Positions 45,107 to 53,811 of a stretch of 64,000 nucleotides of DNA are shown piece after piece. The position numbers and the translations under genes were made by a program. The stretch covers positions 1,765,001 through 1,829,000 of the forward strand of contig NZ_LT899436.1 of the NCBI RefSeq assembly GCF_900198195.1, given 5' to 3'. Position 1 is the first letter of the stretch, and each line of letters opens with the position of its first letter. A model generated the notes under the pieces. That model had not been told where the DNA came from. It ran no database searches and saw nothing but the letters and a program-made list of their open reading frames with translations. The stretch is from Tenacibaculum jejuense. Its GTDB lineage: Bacteria > Bacteroidota > Bacteroidia > Flavobacteriales > Flavobacteriaceae.

Positions 45107-46321
45107 TTATTCAACCCAAAAACTTGGAACAGTTGGTTGTCCTAAATGACTACAATCCCCACAAAATTTTCTGATCAATATATAAGGATTAGAAGGAGAA
45201 GGGTCGGCTGGTTCTTTAAGAAAAATCCATCCACCTTCCAAAGATTTTAAAAGAGGTGAGTTTCCAGAGCTGTCTTCAACTCTGGGTTGTCTGGTACCTT
45301 CACAAACCAAAAGACTAGTGTAATCTTCAAAATCAATATTTGTAAATTCCGATCGATTGAAAAATACTCTTTTAGAGCTTACAGAAGAAACTTCGAAAAA
45401 ACCAACAGTAATATCATCAGGATTGGTTTCTGAAGAAATATTATTTGGAATATTACCTACTTGAGTTTCAAAAAAGATATTATTGGAGTCTGAGAATTTT
45501 TTCAAATTCTCATAAAAATTATAAGTATTTTGATTAACTACATATTGTTTAACTAAAATTGAGTAACGTCTTCCTATTTTGAAATGCTTAATCGGTATTT
45601 TTTGAATAGCAAATCCTAAGACTTGGTCTTCGTTCAAACTTGCAGTTTCTGTTATTAATATCTCTTTAGATTTTTCATTTCCATAACAAGTTCCATCACC
45701 AAAAATATCAGGATCTTTTCTTACCAACTCAAATTCATAAGGGCTAGTATTTGATCTTATCGAGATAGTTTCATTAACCCAAAACAAAGCCTGTATTTTG
45801 TAAGTTTCGTCAAATTCGTATCGATAATATTTTCCTGAATCATTAGTTTGTTTACTATTTACTCTTACTACAGCTTCTTGAATGTTTTCTGTAGTATTAT
45901 CTTCTACAGAAATTTTTATCTCATCGATTTCAGCAACTAATGGCAATTTTTCAGGAGTAGAAGTATAACTGTTACCATTTTCAGTTTTTATTTTTAAGGT
46001 ATATTCTTTGTCAGTTACTGCAGCAAATTCCATAGTAGAAGTGTAAATACCATCACTGGTTTCTACAAAGTTATATGTGGTTCCGTTATTATCAATAATA
46101 TTTACAGTTGCATTTTTTTCTGGATTTGCTTCAGTAGCATTTATAGGAACTGTTTTTGAAATTTTTACCGTGTGTTTTTTAAATTCATTGGTAATTATTG
46201 CTCTAACAACAATATTACTTTTAAAACTTTGGTCATTATTTAATTCTATTGGTTCTATGCAACTTCCTATCATTAGAAGTGTAAAAGTACACATGAATAT
46301 GAGAAAAAATCTTTGTTTCAT
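45107..46321 (-). CDS. DUF4249 lipoprotein
   Basis: The 404-residue protein has a lipoprotein signal with Cys21 (lipobox IGSC) and the DUF4249 layout. It begins IEPIELNNDQSFKSNIVVRA, continues with HTVKISKTVPINATEAN, a carboxypeptidase-like beta domain (ATVNIIDNNGTTYNFVET, YTLKIKTENGNSYTS) and ends in a Cys-containing tail (KFCGDCSHLG). DUF4249 proteins are surface or periplasmic partners of TonB receptors in Bacteroidota, analogous in position to SusD but unrelated. It is 5 bases after the receptor gene. The ligand is unknown. Confidence 0.88.
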   Translation of the reverse strand: MKQRFFLIFMCTFTLLMIGSCIEPIELNNDQSFKSNIVVRAIITNEFKKHTVKISKTVPINATEANPEKNATVNIIDNNGTTYNFVETSDGIYTSTMEFAAVTDKEYTLKIKTENGNSYTSTPEKLPLVAEIDEIKISVEDNTTENIQEAVVRVNSKQTNDSGKYYRYEFDETYKIQALFWVNETISIRSNTSPYEFELVRKDPDIFGDGTCYGNEKSKEILITETASLNEDQVLGFAIQKIPIKHFKIGRRYSILVKQYVVNQNTYNFYENLKKFSDSNNIFFETQVGNIPNNISSETNPDDITVGFFEVSSVSSKRVFFNRSEFTNIDFEDYTSLLVCEGTRQPRVEDSSGNSPLLKSLEGGWIFLKEPADPSPSNPYILIRKFCGDCSHLGQPTVPSFWVE

Positions 46322-46326
46322 TATCT

Positions 46327-49077
46327 TTAGAATTTGAAATTATAAGTTATAGTTGGAATTGGAACAGAAAAAATAGAGTTTTGATAACTTTCTATATTAC
46401 CAGATTCAGAAGTTTGAAAAAATACAGAGTAAGGATTATTTCTACCTAATACATTGTATATGGAGATATTCCAAAAACTATGCGCAAACTTTTTTATTTT
46501 ATGATTTCCTTCAATATTAATTCCTATGTCAAGTCTGTAATAATCAGGAATTCTAAACTGATTTCGATTGCTATACGTTAAAAACTCTTTATTGTCTATA
46601 AAAAATTTACCTTCAGGATAGGTTATAGGTCTACCAGTTTGATAAGTAAAGTTTGTAGAAATACTATAACGTTCTGTAAGTTTATAATTAAGAACTGCAT
46701 TAAAGTCGTGAGGTTTGTCGTAGTTGGTAGGAAAAAATAAACCATTATTAACACGTTCCTCATCAAATTGACTATCTAATTGTATTAATGCTCTAGAATA
46801 GCTATAGCCCATCCATCCATTCAATTTTCCTTTGTTCTTTTTTACTAGAAATTCGATACCATAAGATTTTCCTTTTCCTTGTAAAACTTCGGTTTCAATA
46901 GTTTCATTGAGTAATAGAGTAGCACCTACTTTATAATCGAGTAAGTTTTCATAACGTTTGTAATAACTCTCTAAACTTAGTTCATAATTATTGTTATCAC
47001 CAATGTTTTTGAAAAGTCCTAATGTTAATTGTGATCCTTCTTGAGGTTTAATATTGGTGTTTGAAAGTCGCCAAGTATCTACAGGAGTAGCAGTGGTATT
47101 ATTATTTAATCTGTGGATATATTGAAAAGATTTATTAAAACTGGCTTTTAAAGAAAAACTATCATCAAAAGCATAACGAGAAGCGATTCTATAGCTTAAT
47201 CCATAGTAAGTTTTAAAAATTTCATTATCATCAAAAGAGAAACTATCAACTAAAGTTGTTGTATTTTTTGGAGTATTTTCTTGATATTCTCTTTGTGTAG
47301 AAGGTCCTAAAGCTAAAAATTGATTAAGACGTAATCCAACATTGAAATTTAATTTAGGATTTACAGTAATTTCATCTGAAATAAATATTCCACTTTCTAA
47401 AGCTTTTTCTTTAGGAATTGTAAGCGGGTTTATAACTGAGTTTTCTCCATTAGGAGAAATAGTTCCAGGACTAATTCGATATAATTTAGACTCTAAACCG
47501 TAGTCAAATTTATGAGCTTTAGAAAAATTATATTTCATTTTTAATTTTAAATCAGTCTCATTGATATTATAGTTCAGGTCATAGCCAGCATTGGTGTTTA
47601 AAGTTTCATAGTTGATATCAAAAGCATATTGACTGTTCGATAGAATTAAATTCCCTTTATTTTTATCATTGAACTTATGTTCCCAATTTAAAGAAAACAT
47701 TGTGTTTTTGTATTGATTAATTGTATCTGATGCAATTTGATACTCATCTTGGCTGTGATATGCTGTAACTTTTAAGTTATTTTTTTCGTTAAAGGAATGA
47801 GCGTATTTTGCAATAACATCTAAGAATGAAACACTACTGTTTTTAATTTCTTTGTTATCGACTAAATTTAAAACCCAGTCAGAATACGTGCTTCGTACAC
47901 CAAGATTTAAACCAGACTTATCTTTTACTATAGGAATTTCAACATTTAAATTACCTGTAACTGGGCCTATAGAAGCTTCACCAGAGAATTTTTTCGTGCT
48001 AGAATCTTTAGTCCTAATATCAAAAACAGAAGATAGCCTTCCTCCATATTCCGCAGGAATATTTCCTGTGTATACTTTTAAATCGTTTGTAGTAAATGGA
48101 TTTACAGCAGAAAATAAGCCTAGAAAATGAGTCGGATTGTAAATAACACCATCATCTAATAAAAATAAATTTTGATCTACTTTTCCTCCTCGAACATTTA
48201 CTCCTTCAGAACCTTCTCCTGTAGTTTTTATAGCTGGTAGTGTAGTCGCAACTTTTAAAATATCTCTTTCACCTAAAACTAATGGGATTTTCTTTATTTC
48301 TTGAGCTTTAATTTGGCTAATACCAGACATCGTTTTTCTGATGTTGTTATTTTTATTGGCACTAATAAATACTTCCTCCAATTGTTCAGATTTCTCATTT
48401 ATAGTGAAATTGAGATCACCATTATTGTATAAAATAATATTTTGATGAGTAGATTCAAATCCTACAAATAAAGTTTCGAGTTTGTTTTTTCCGAAAGGAA
48501 GTCTTATACGATAAAAACCTTTACTATTTGTGGTCGTATAATTATTTGTGTTCTTATTAATTATTGTTACTCCTTCGATTGGCGATCCATCTTTATCATT
48601 TTTTACAAATCCGGTAATAGTGTAAAAAGCTTTCTTTTTCTTCTCTTCTTTTCCTATCCTTAAAAAATTAATTTCATTGTTTGTTTCTGTATCTATTATA
48701 ATGGGAGTATCATTTTCACTTTTAGTGAGTAAGTTAGTACTACTATAAACACCTTTTTTAATTAAATTTCCTTTAGTTAAAACTATTTTATTGTCTTCTA
48801 AAATGAAATAATTTAAATCACTACTTTCAAAAATATTCTTTAAAATATCTTCAATAGAAGCGTTTATAAAAGACTTAGATAGTAAAGAATCATCTAGCCA
48901 ATCTTCTAAAAAGAAGAATTGATATTCACTATTTTCTTCTATGAGTTTTATGATTTGTTTTTTGTTAAGATTTTTAATCTCCATTGAGATCTTTTTTTCT
49001 TTTTCTTGAGCAAATATTGGTAATATTAAAAATAAGGACACGACCAATATTATTTTTTGTATAGTAGATGTTATCAT
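46327..49077 (-). CDS. TonB-dependent receptor with STN and carboxypeptidase-like domains
   Basis: The 916-residue outer-membrane protein has a signal peptide (about 1-23). An STN domain (about 28-105; KKISMEIKNLNKKQIIKLIE) is of the type that contacts an anti-sigma factor. A CarboxypepD_reg domain (about 152-235; GSPIEGVTIINKNTNNYTTT), a plug (about 245-360; LPAIKTTGEGSEGVNVRGGK, NLFLLDDGVIYNPTHF) and a 22-strand barrel ending in PIPTITYNFKF follow. It should import a ligand across the outer membrane with TonB energy. The STN domain suggests signalling to an anti-sigma/ECF pair, but no such genes are in the window. It is the second gene of the four-gene operon. Confidence 0.93.
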   Translation of the reverse strand: MITSTIQKIILVVSLFLILPIFAQEKEKKISMEIKNLNKKQIIKLIEENSEYQFFFLEDWLDDSLLSKSFINASIEDILKNIFESSDLNYFILEDNKIVLTKGNLIKKGVYSSTNLLTKSENDTPIIIDTETNNEINFLRIGKEEKKKKAFYTITGFVKNDKDGSPIEGVTIINKNTNNYTTTNSKGFYRIRLPFGKNKLETLFVGFESTHQNIILYNNGDLNFTINEKSEQLEEVFISANKNNNIRKTMSGISQIKAQEIKKIPLVLGERDILKVATTLPAIKTTGEGSEGVNVRGGKVDQNLFLLDDGVIYNPTHFLGLFSAVNPFTTNDLKVYTGNIPAEYGGRLSSVFDIRTKDSSTKKFSGEASIGPVTGNLNVEIPIVKDKSGLNLGVRSTYSDWVLNLVDNKEIKNSSVSFLDVIAKYAHSFNEKNNLKVTAYHSQDEYQIASDTINQYKNTMFSLNWEHKFNDKNKGNLILSNSQYAFDINYETLNTNAGYDLNYNINETDLKLKMKYNFSKAHKFDYGLESKLYRISPGTISPNGENSVINPLTIPKEKALESGIFISDEITVNPKLNFNVGLRLNQFLALGPSTQREYQENTPKNTTTLVDSFSFDDNEIFKTYYGLSYRIASRYAFDDSFSLKASFNKSFQYIHRLNNNTTATPVDTWRLSNTNIKPQEGSQLTLGLFKNIGDNNNYELSLESYYKRYENLLDYKVGATLLLNETIETEVLQGKGKSYGIEFLVKKNKGKLNGWMGYSYSRALIQLDSQFDEERVNNGLFFPTNYDKPHDFNAVLNYKLTERYSISTNFTYQTGRPITYPEGKFFIDNKEFLTYSNRNQFRIPDYYRLDIGINIEGNHKIKKFAHSFWNISIYNVLGRNNPYSVFFQTSESGNIESYQNSIFSVPIPTITYNFKF

Positions 49078-49084
49078 TATAACA

Positions 49085-49768
49085 TTAATATTGAAGTTGG
49101 TTCATGAGTTTAACTACAAAGCTTTTGAAATCATTCTTTAAATAGAATACATGGTTTTTGTAAAAATGATTGATAGCTTTTTTTTGATTAGGAAAGATTC
49201 TAATAAAATCTTTTTTTGAGTTTATTTCGTAATATTCATTTTGATAAAAAAGAAAATATTGATCACTTCTCTTTTTAAACTGATGTCGTAAGTAGTTCTT
49301 TTCTTTGTTCTCAATCACATCTTTTTGATGTTTTTTATACAGTGAATAATTGTCTGTATTTACCATCTCTTCTAAAAAGCCCAAATTTCCTGCATTTTTA
49401 AAGTTTAGTTGGTGAAGTTCAAAATTTTGGATCAAGCTTTTTTCAGGAATAATTGAAATGATTTGATTTTGATCTTTGATTCTAACAACAATAAAATCAT
49501 CAACAATATCATATTTAAGATCTACATCATAAAAGTTTTGATTTCTATACTTGATATTTCCTTTTTGAAAACCATTATCTAGAAGAAAGTTATGGTTAGT
49601 TTTATTTAGTACACGATACTTTTCTAAGTAAATAGCGCCATAGCTCAAAGGAGTGTTTTTCACTCCAATTATTTGATCAAATTTCTTATATAAAGAATGA
49701 TCTAAATTTTGAGATTTTACTGTATAGCATAATAAAAAAACAAAAAGAAAAAAGGGGATTCTTTTCAT
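49085..49768 (-). CDS. Unrecognised secreted protein heading a TonB-receptor operon
   Basis: The 227-residue protein has a signal peptide (about 1-19, ending YTVKSQ). The mature part is strongly basic and aromatic with many Asn, Lys, Phe and Tyr (RVLNKTNHNFLLDNGFQKGN, YLRHQFKKRSDQYFLFYQNE). Its Lys-rich helical C-terminus ends KSFVVKLMNQLQY. I do not recognise the family. It heads the operon, 7 bases before the TonB receptor, so it may be a periplasmic or surface accessory of that transporter. No -7 element is evident in front of it. Confidence 0.72.
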   Translation of the reverse strand: MKRIPFFLFVFLLCYTVKSQNLDHSLYKKFDQIIGVKNTPLSYGAIYLEKYRVLNKTNHNFLLDNGFQKGNIKYRNQNFYDVDLKYDIVDDFIVVRIKDQNQIISIIPEKSLIQNFELHQLNFKNAGNLGFLEEMVNTDNYSLYKKHQKDVIENKEKNYLRHQFKKRSDQYFLFYQNEYYEINSKKDFIRIFPNQKKAINHFYKNHVFYLKNDFKSFVVKLMNQLQY

Positions 49769-50154
49769 AGTTATTTATTTGGTTAATTTTTCTTTAAATA
49801 GACTTAGTCGCAATAAATTTAGGTAAAAAAATAACTGAAAATATTTTTTTAACATTTTAATTCATTCGTTAGTAAACTTAGTTTTGAAGAATTAAAATTT
49901 GTTTTTTTCTTAAGGGTTGTTCACGAGTTACTTATCTTTTGAGATAGCTTTTTAAGAAGATTTTAAAAGAGTATTAATATAAGTTTTAGATGTAGATACG
50001 AAATCTTTCTAGAGAAGGATTATGTTAAAAACAACCTGGGTTCAATTACCCAAAAATCTCTCGAATTAAATATTCGTTTGTACTAGATTTGAGGAATCGA
50101 ACTCAGGTTATCTCATGGTATTATTGTACGCTTTAGTGTATGAATTAAAAAAGT
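49769..50154. other. Gene-free stretch with long hairpin element
   Basis: This 386-base gap separates the divergent-looking ends of the TonB operon start and pepD stop (both minus strand). It contains the long imperfect hairpin at 50033-50109. The rest is AT-rich with no recognised gene, tRNA or known RNA. Confidence 0.65.
50033..50109. repeat. 77-bp hairpin element, possible pepD terminator
   Basis: AACCTGGGTTC (50033-50043) pairs with GAACTCAGGTT (50099-50109) at 10 of 11 positions, and pairing continues imperfectly to an inner hairpin (CGAAT/ATTCG). The element lies 46 bases after the pepD stop, and on the minus strand its stem is followed by GTTTTTAA, so it may terminate pepD transcription. 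It looks like a small palindromic intergenic repeat, similar in kind to the one at 33127. Confidence 0.6.
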
Positions 50155-51618
50155 CTAATTCTTACTTGGGATATTCTTTAAAATCTCTAATAAATATTTC
50201 CAGAATTTTTGCATTGAAGAAATTTGCGCTCTTTCATCAGGAGAATGCGCACCTCTAATATTTGGTCCGAAAGATATCATATCCATTTTAGGATAATTCT
50301 GACCTAAAATTCCGCATTCTAAACCAGCGTGGCATGCAGCAACGTGTGGTTCAGCATTATTCATTTCTACATATAAATTTTTAAGTACTTTTAAAATGTC
50401 TGAATTTGTATTTGGTAGCCAACCAGGATAAGAACCAGAGAATTCTACATCAAATCCAGCTAATTCGAAAACAGAACGTAAAGAATTTGCTAAATCCCAT
50501 TTATTAGTTTCAGAAGAAGAACGTGTTAAACAACCTATTTTAATAGCTCCATCTTTAACAATAACTCTCGCAACATTATTCGATGTTTCAACTAAATCTT
50601 CAATATCTGGACTCATACGGTAAACTCCATTTAAAGCTCCGTAAATAGATTTAATTACACCGATTTGAACACCCAAATCCATTACAGTCTCAGGAGTTTC
50701 TACTTCTTTAAGTTCAATAGTTAAGTTTTCTTCTAAAGAAGCAAACTCGCTTTTAATTTCGTTAATTAATTCATTTAATTCAAATAAGAAAGGTTCTTTA
50801 GAAACTGTATCAATAACCATAGTAGCAAAACTTTCTCTAGGAATAGCGTTACGTAAACTACCTCCATTAATTTCAGAAATGCGTAAACCATAATTTGTAA
50901 AACCATCAAATAATAAACGGTTCATTATTTTATTGGCATTACCTAAACCTTTATGAATATCCATTCCAGAATGACCTCCATTTAAGCCTGTTACAGAAAG
51001 TTCGAAAGCAACTGTATTTTCTGGAGTATTTTCAGATTCGTAAGTTCTCGTAGCAGTAATATCTACACCACCAGCACAACCAATTCCAATTTCATCATCT
51101 TCTTCAGTATCTAAATTTAAAAGAATGTCTCCAGTTAAAATTCCACCTTCAAGTCCCATTGCTCCAGTCATTCCAGTTTCTTCATCAATAGTAAATAAAG
51201 CTTCTATCGCTGGATGAGGAATATCGTTAGAAGATAATACAGCCATGATAGAGGCAACTCCTAATCCGTTGTCAGCACCTAAAGTTGTTCCTTGAGCTTT
51301 AACCCAATCGCCATCAATAAACATTTTAATTCCTTCAGTATCAAAATCGAAATTTGTGTCTGCATTCTTTTGGTGAACCATATCTAAATGACTTTGCATT
51401 ACTATGGTTTTTCTATCTTCCATTCCAGCAGTAGCAGGTTTACGAATAATAACGTTACCTACTTTATCTACAAAAGTTTCTAGGTTTAATTTTTTACCAA
51501 AATCAACCATAAATTGTATCACACGTTCTTCTTTTTTAGAAGGACGAGGAACTGCGTTTAAATCTGCGAAGTGATTCCACACAACTTTTGGTTCAATATT
51601 TCTTATTTCTGCACTCAT
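50155..51618 (-). CDS. pepD: Aminoacyl-histidine dipeptidase (M20 family)
   Basis: PepD (carnosinase-like) cleaves Xaa-His and other dipeptides. I start it at the ATG at 51618 (MSAEIRNIEPKVVWNHFAD), giving 487 residues as usual for the family; a longer frame reaches 51816 but would overlap the divergent recR. The metal-site motifs of M20 peptidases are in order: MQSHLDMVHQK, GADNGLGVA, TIDEETGMTGAMGL, NLDTEEDDEIGIGCAGG and the dimerisation-domain HSGMDIHKGLGNA. The end has ACHAGLECGILGQ and GPNIRGAHSPDERAQI, also typical. The enzyme is cytoplasmic. Confidence 0.95.
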   Translation of the reverse strand: MSAEIRNIEPKVVWNHFADLNAVPRPSKKEERVIQFMVDFGKKLNLETFVDKVGNVIIRKPATAGMEDRKTIVMQSHLDMVHQKNADTNFDFDTEGIKMFIDGDWVKAQGTTLGADNGLGVASIMAVLSSNDIPHPAIEALFTIDEETGMTGAMGLEGGILTGDILLNLDTEEDDEIGIGCAGGVDITATRTYESENTPENTVAFELSVTGLNGGHSGMDIHKGLGNANKIMNRLLFDGFTNYGLRISEINGGSLRNAIPRESFATMVIDTVSKEPFLFELNELINEIKSEFASLEENLTIELKEVETPETVMDLGVQIGVIKSIYGALNGVYRMSPDIEDLVETSNNVARVIVKDGAIKIGCLTRSSSETNKWDLANSLRSVFELAGFDVEFSGSYPGWLPNTNSDILKVLKNLYVEMNNAEPHVAACHAGLECGILGQNYPKMDMISFGPNIRGAHSPDERAQISSMQKFWKYLLEILKNIPSKN

Positions 51619-51730
51619 TCCTTTTAGTTTTGTTTGATAATTCAAAGGTACATTTTTTGAGAGTTCTATAGAAGCGATTGAAGTATTTAGATGATTTGTT
51701 TTTATACTATGTCTTTCCTTTATATTGTTG

Positions 51731-51738
51731 TAATTTCG
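51731..51738 (+). promoter_or_regulatory. -7-like element of recR (leaderless spacing)
   Basis: TAATTTCG differs from TAnnTTTG at one base and ends exactly 4 bases before the recR ATG. Confidence 0.35.
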
Positions 51739-51742
51739 CAAT

Positions 51743-52360
51743 ATGGATTTTTCATCTAAACTTCTCGAAAATGCTGTTAATGAAGTTAGCAGATTACCAG
51801 GAATTGGAAAGCGCACAGCTTTACGTTTAGTTTTACATTTATTAAAGCAACCTTCAGATAATACGAAGTATTTAACAAATGCATTAACTCAGCTCAGAAC
51901 TGAAGTTAAGGAGTGTAAAAAATGCCATAATATTTCAGATACAGAGTTATGTCATATTTGTAGTAATCCAAATCGTAAAGAAGAGATTGTTTGTGTTGTT
52001 GAGGATATAAGAGATGTAATGGCAATTGAAAATACGGGTCAGTTTAGAGGTTTGTATCATGTTTTAGGAGGAAAAATTTCACCAATAGAAGGAGTAGGAC
52101 CTCAAAACTTAAATATTGAATCGTTGGTAAATAAGGTGAAGAGTGGAGAAGTTAAAGAGATAATTTTTGCTTTAAGCTCAACGATGGAAGGTGATACAAC
52201 TAACTTTTATATTTACAAGCAGATAGAAAAATACAATATAACAACTTCAACAATAGCTAGAGGTATTTCGGTAGGAGATGAGTTGGAATATGCAGATGAG
52301 GTTACTCTTGGGAGAAGTATATTGAATAGAATTCCGTTTGGAGACAGTTTAAAGCAATAA
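51743..52360 (+). CDS. recR: Recombination protein RecR
   Basis: RecR works with RecO and RecF to load RecA at gaps during recombinational repair. The 205-residue protein has all family parts: a helix-hairpin-helix ([19 protein letters not shown]), a four-cysteine zinc site ([16 protein letters not shown]), a Toprim domain ([29 protein letters not shown]) and the C-terminal [19 protein letters not shown]. It is divergent from pepD, starts 4 bases after a -7-like element, and ends at a bidirectional terminator. Confidence 0.97.
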   Translation: MDFSSKLLENAVNEVSRLPGIGKRTALRLVLHLLKQPSDNTKYLTNALTQLRTEVKECKKCHNISDTELCHICSNPNRKEEIVCVVEDIRDVMAIENTGQFRGLYHVLGGKISPIEGVGPQNLNIESLVNKVKSGEVKEIIFALSSTMEGDTTNFYIYKQIEKYNITTSTIARGISVGDELEYADEVTLGRSILNRIPFGDSLKQ

Positions 52361-52386
52361 AAAAACGCCCCTTAGAGACGTTTTTT
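52359..52386. terminator. Bidirectional terminator between recR and lipoprotein gene
   Basis: AAAAAACG (52360-52367) pairs with CGTTTTTT (52379-52386) around an 11-base loop, overlapping the recR stop. The A-run and T-run permit function in both directions for the two convergent genes. The stem is short in GC, so efficiency is uncertain. Confidence 0.6.
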
Positions 52387-52408
52387 ATCTTAATGGACTA
52401 TTCTGAAA

Positions 52409-52804
52409 TTATTGTTTTTTCCAAGTAATAGTACCATATTTAAATTTAGTATTGTTATCGGTAAAGTTAATAGTTATAAGATCAGGAGTAGTCTCTCCAT
52501 CTTCTAAAAGTTCATAAACATTATTACCATTGTTTTTCCAAGTATATTTTTCAATTCCATCAGAATCACAATTTGAAGCGTCTGTACCGCCAAATAATTC
52601 AGTAGTATGGGTTCCATCACTATTGAAAACTAAAATAGATTTTTTAGTACATTCATTAGTCTCATCAATAAATTCACCATTAGTGTCAGTAAAACCTTGC
52701 ATTTCTAACTTCCAAGTTCCAAGAATTGGATCTGAAACTGTTTCATCATCCGAACACGATACAAATAATAAGATTGATGCAGTAATTAATAATAATTTTT
52801 TCAT
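52409..52804 (-). CDS. Lipocalin-like lipoprotein (third of three tandem paralogues)
   Basis: I start it at the ATG at 52804 (131 residues), which places the lipobox cysteine at residue 17 (ILLFVSC), the same position as in its two paralogues; an ATG at 52816 is also possible. The mature part begins with DPILGTWKLEMQG, the typical first strand of the lipocalin-like (Lipocalin_4/5) domain. It has ECTKKSILVFNSDGTHT, a second cysteine in DASNCDSDG and a central YTWKNNGNNVYELL. The two cysteines could form a disulfide. It should be lipid-anchored in the envelope; the ligand is unknown. Confidence 0.82.
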   Translation of the reverse strand: MKKLLLITASILLFVSCSDDETVSDPILGTWKLEMQGFTDTNGEFIDETNECTKKSILVFNSDGTHTTELFGGTDASNCDSDGIEKYTWKNNGNNVYELLEDGETTPDLITINFTDNNTKFKYGTITWKKQ

Positions 52805-52895
52805 AATGTATTTCATAATTTATTTAATGGTGGCAAATGTAATTAAATTTACCTAAGATGTATTTAACATTCTCAGTTGATTAGAGTAGACATAA

Positions 52896-52920
52896 AAAAA
52901 AAGTGCCTAAGCACTTTTTT
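52896..52920 (-). terminator. Terminator of the middle lipocalin-like gene
   Basis: AAAAAAGTGC (52897-52906) pairs with GCACTTTTTT (52911-52920) around a 4-base loop, 22 bases after the stop at 52942. The left A-run is the U-tract on the minus strand. It separates the third paralogue from the first two. Confidence 0.87.
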
Positions 52921-52941
52921 ATATTATTATGATATTTTTAT

Positions 52942-53301
52942 TTACTGCTTTGTATATACAATATTTCCGCTAACGATTCTAAATGTGTTTTCATTTGAAA
53001 ACTCAATATTCGATTCAATATTATTAAAGTTATACAAATTATCTCCTTTATTTTCCCAAGTATTAGTACCCGTAATTGATACACAGTTTCCAGCTAAATC
53101 TTGAAAAGTTTCTGAAGAAGTGCTTCCATTAATATTAAAAGTTATAGTAGATTGTTTTTCACAATCAGTTACTTCAGAACCTCCTACAGATAATAAATTC
53201 CATGTTCCTAAAATAGGATCATTGGTGTTTTCTTCGTTAGAATCACTTGAACATGAACTAAATATTGTTATAAAAATTAAAGCGTAAATAAATTTATTCA
53301 T
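52942..53301 (-). CDS. Lipocalin-like lipoprotein (second of three)
   Basis: The 119-residue protein has lipobox Cys17 (ITIFSSC) and a Ser/Asn/Glu-rich linker (SSDSNEENTN). The lipocalin-like domain starts DPILGTWNLLSVGG and continues TDCEKQSTITFNINGSTS, GNCVSITGTNTWENKGDNLY and ends in IVYTKQ. The two cysteines correspond to those of the other two copies. It starts 11 bases after the first paralogue, so the two are in one transcript ending at the terminator at 52896-52920. Function unknown; probably a small envelope lipoprotein. Confidence 0.82.
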   Translation of the reverse strand: MNKFIYALIFITIFSSCSSDSNEENTNDPILGTWNLLSVGGSEVTDCEKQSTITFNINGSTSSETFQDLAGNCVSITGTNTWENKGDNLYNFNNIESNIEFSNENTFRIVSGNIVYTKQ

Positions 53302-53312
53302 CTTAAAATTGT

Positions 53313-53768
53313 TTAGTTTCTTACGTAAGTTTGGCGAACAAGAACCATAGTTTTACCATCTTCAGAAAACTCAAAATCAACACTAGGTCCAGAAGTAAAA
53401 CCATCTCTTCTTAGGTTGTATACATTATTGCCTTCATTTTTCCATTCACCTGTAACATTTACAACTTCACTACAACTATTATTAACTGTATTGAATTCTA
53501 TTTGGCTGTATGTGTTGTCTTCATTAAAAGTAAATGTAGTCTTTTTTTTACATTCAGTAACTTCAACACCGTCTGTACCTGTAAATAGAGTCCATGTACC
53601 AATAATAGGATCTTTCGCTTCTGAACCGTTTCCATTGTCTGATTCACCATCAGAACCAGAACCATCTGTAACTACTTCGTCGCCATCAGTTCCTACTACT
53701 TCAGAGTCGTTAGAAGAACAAGAAAATAGACATAAAAATGCAAATGAAAGAATAATAATTTTTTTCAT
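53313..53768 (-). CDS. Lipocalin-like lipoprotein (first of three), acidic linker
   Basis: I start it at the ATG at 53768 (151 residues), where the lipoprotein signal begins and the Cys is again at residue 17 (LCLFSC). The frame stays open to 53909, but the extra 47 residues are basic, unlike a signal peptide, and overlap the hemJ gene. After the Cys there is a long acidic Gly/Asp/Ser linker (GDEVVTDGSGSDGESDNGNG). The lipocalin-like domain starts DPIIGTWTLFTGTDG and has TECKKKTTFTFNEDN and NNSCSEVVNVTGEWKNEGNN. Such acidic linkers are typical of surface-exposed lipoproteins of Bacteroidota. Confidence 0.82.
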   Translation of the reverse strand: MKKIIILSFAFLCLFSCSSNDSEVVGTDGDEVVTDGSGSDGESDNGNGSEAKDPIIGTWTLFTGTDGVEVTECKKKTTFTFNEDNTYSQIEFNTVNNSCSEVVNVTGEWKNEGNNVYNLRRDGFTSGPSVDFEFSEDGKTMVLVRQTYVRN

Positions 53769-53811
53769 AATATGGGGATTTAAAAATTTTTCGAAATATA
53801 GGTATTTATTT

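Noticed and set aside
50033..50109. tRNA-like arms (GGTTCAATTACCC, GAGTTCGATTCCTC)
   Set aside because: They resemble T-arms, but no acceptor, D- or anticodon stem can be built; the pair belongs to a long hairpin element.
51619..51816. N-terminal extension of PepD and overlap with recR
   Set aside because: The family start MSAEIRNIEP lies at 51618; the extension runs through the recR promoter and into its coding sequence.
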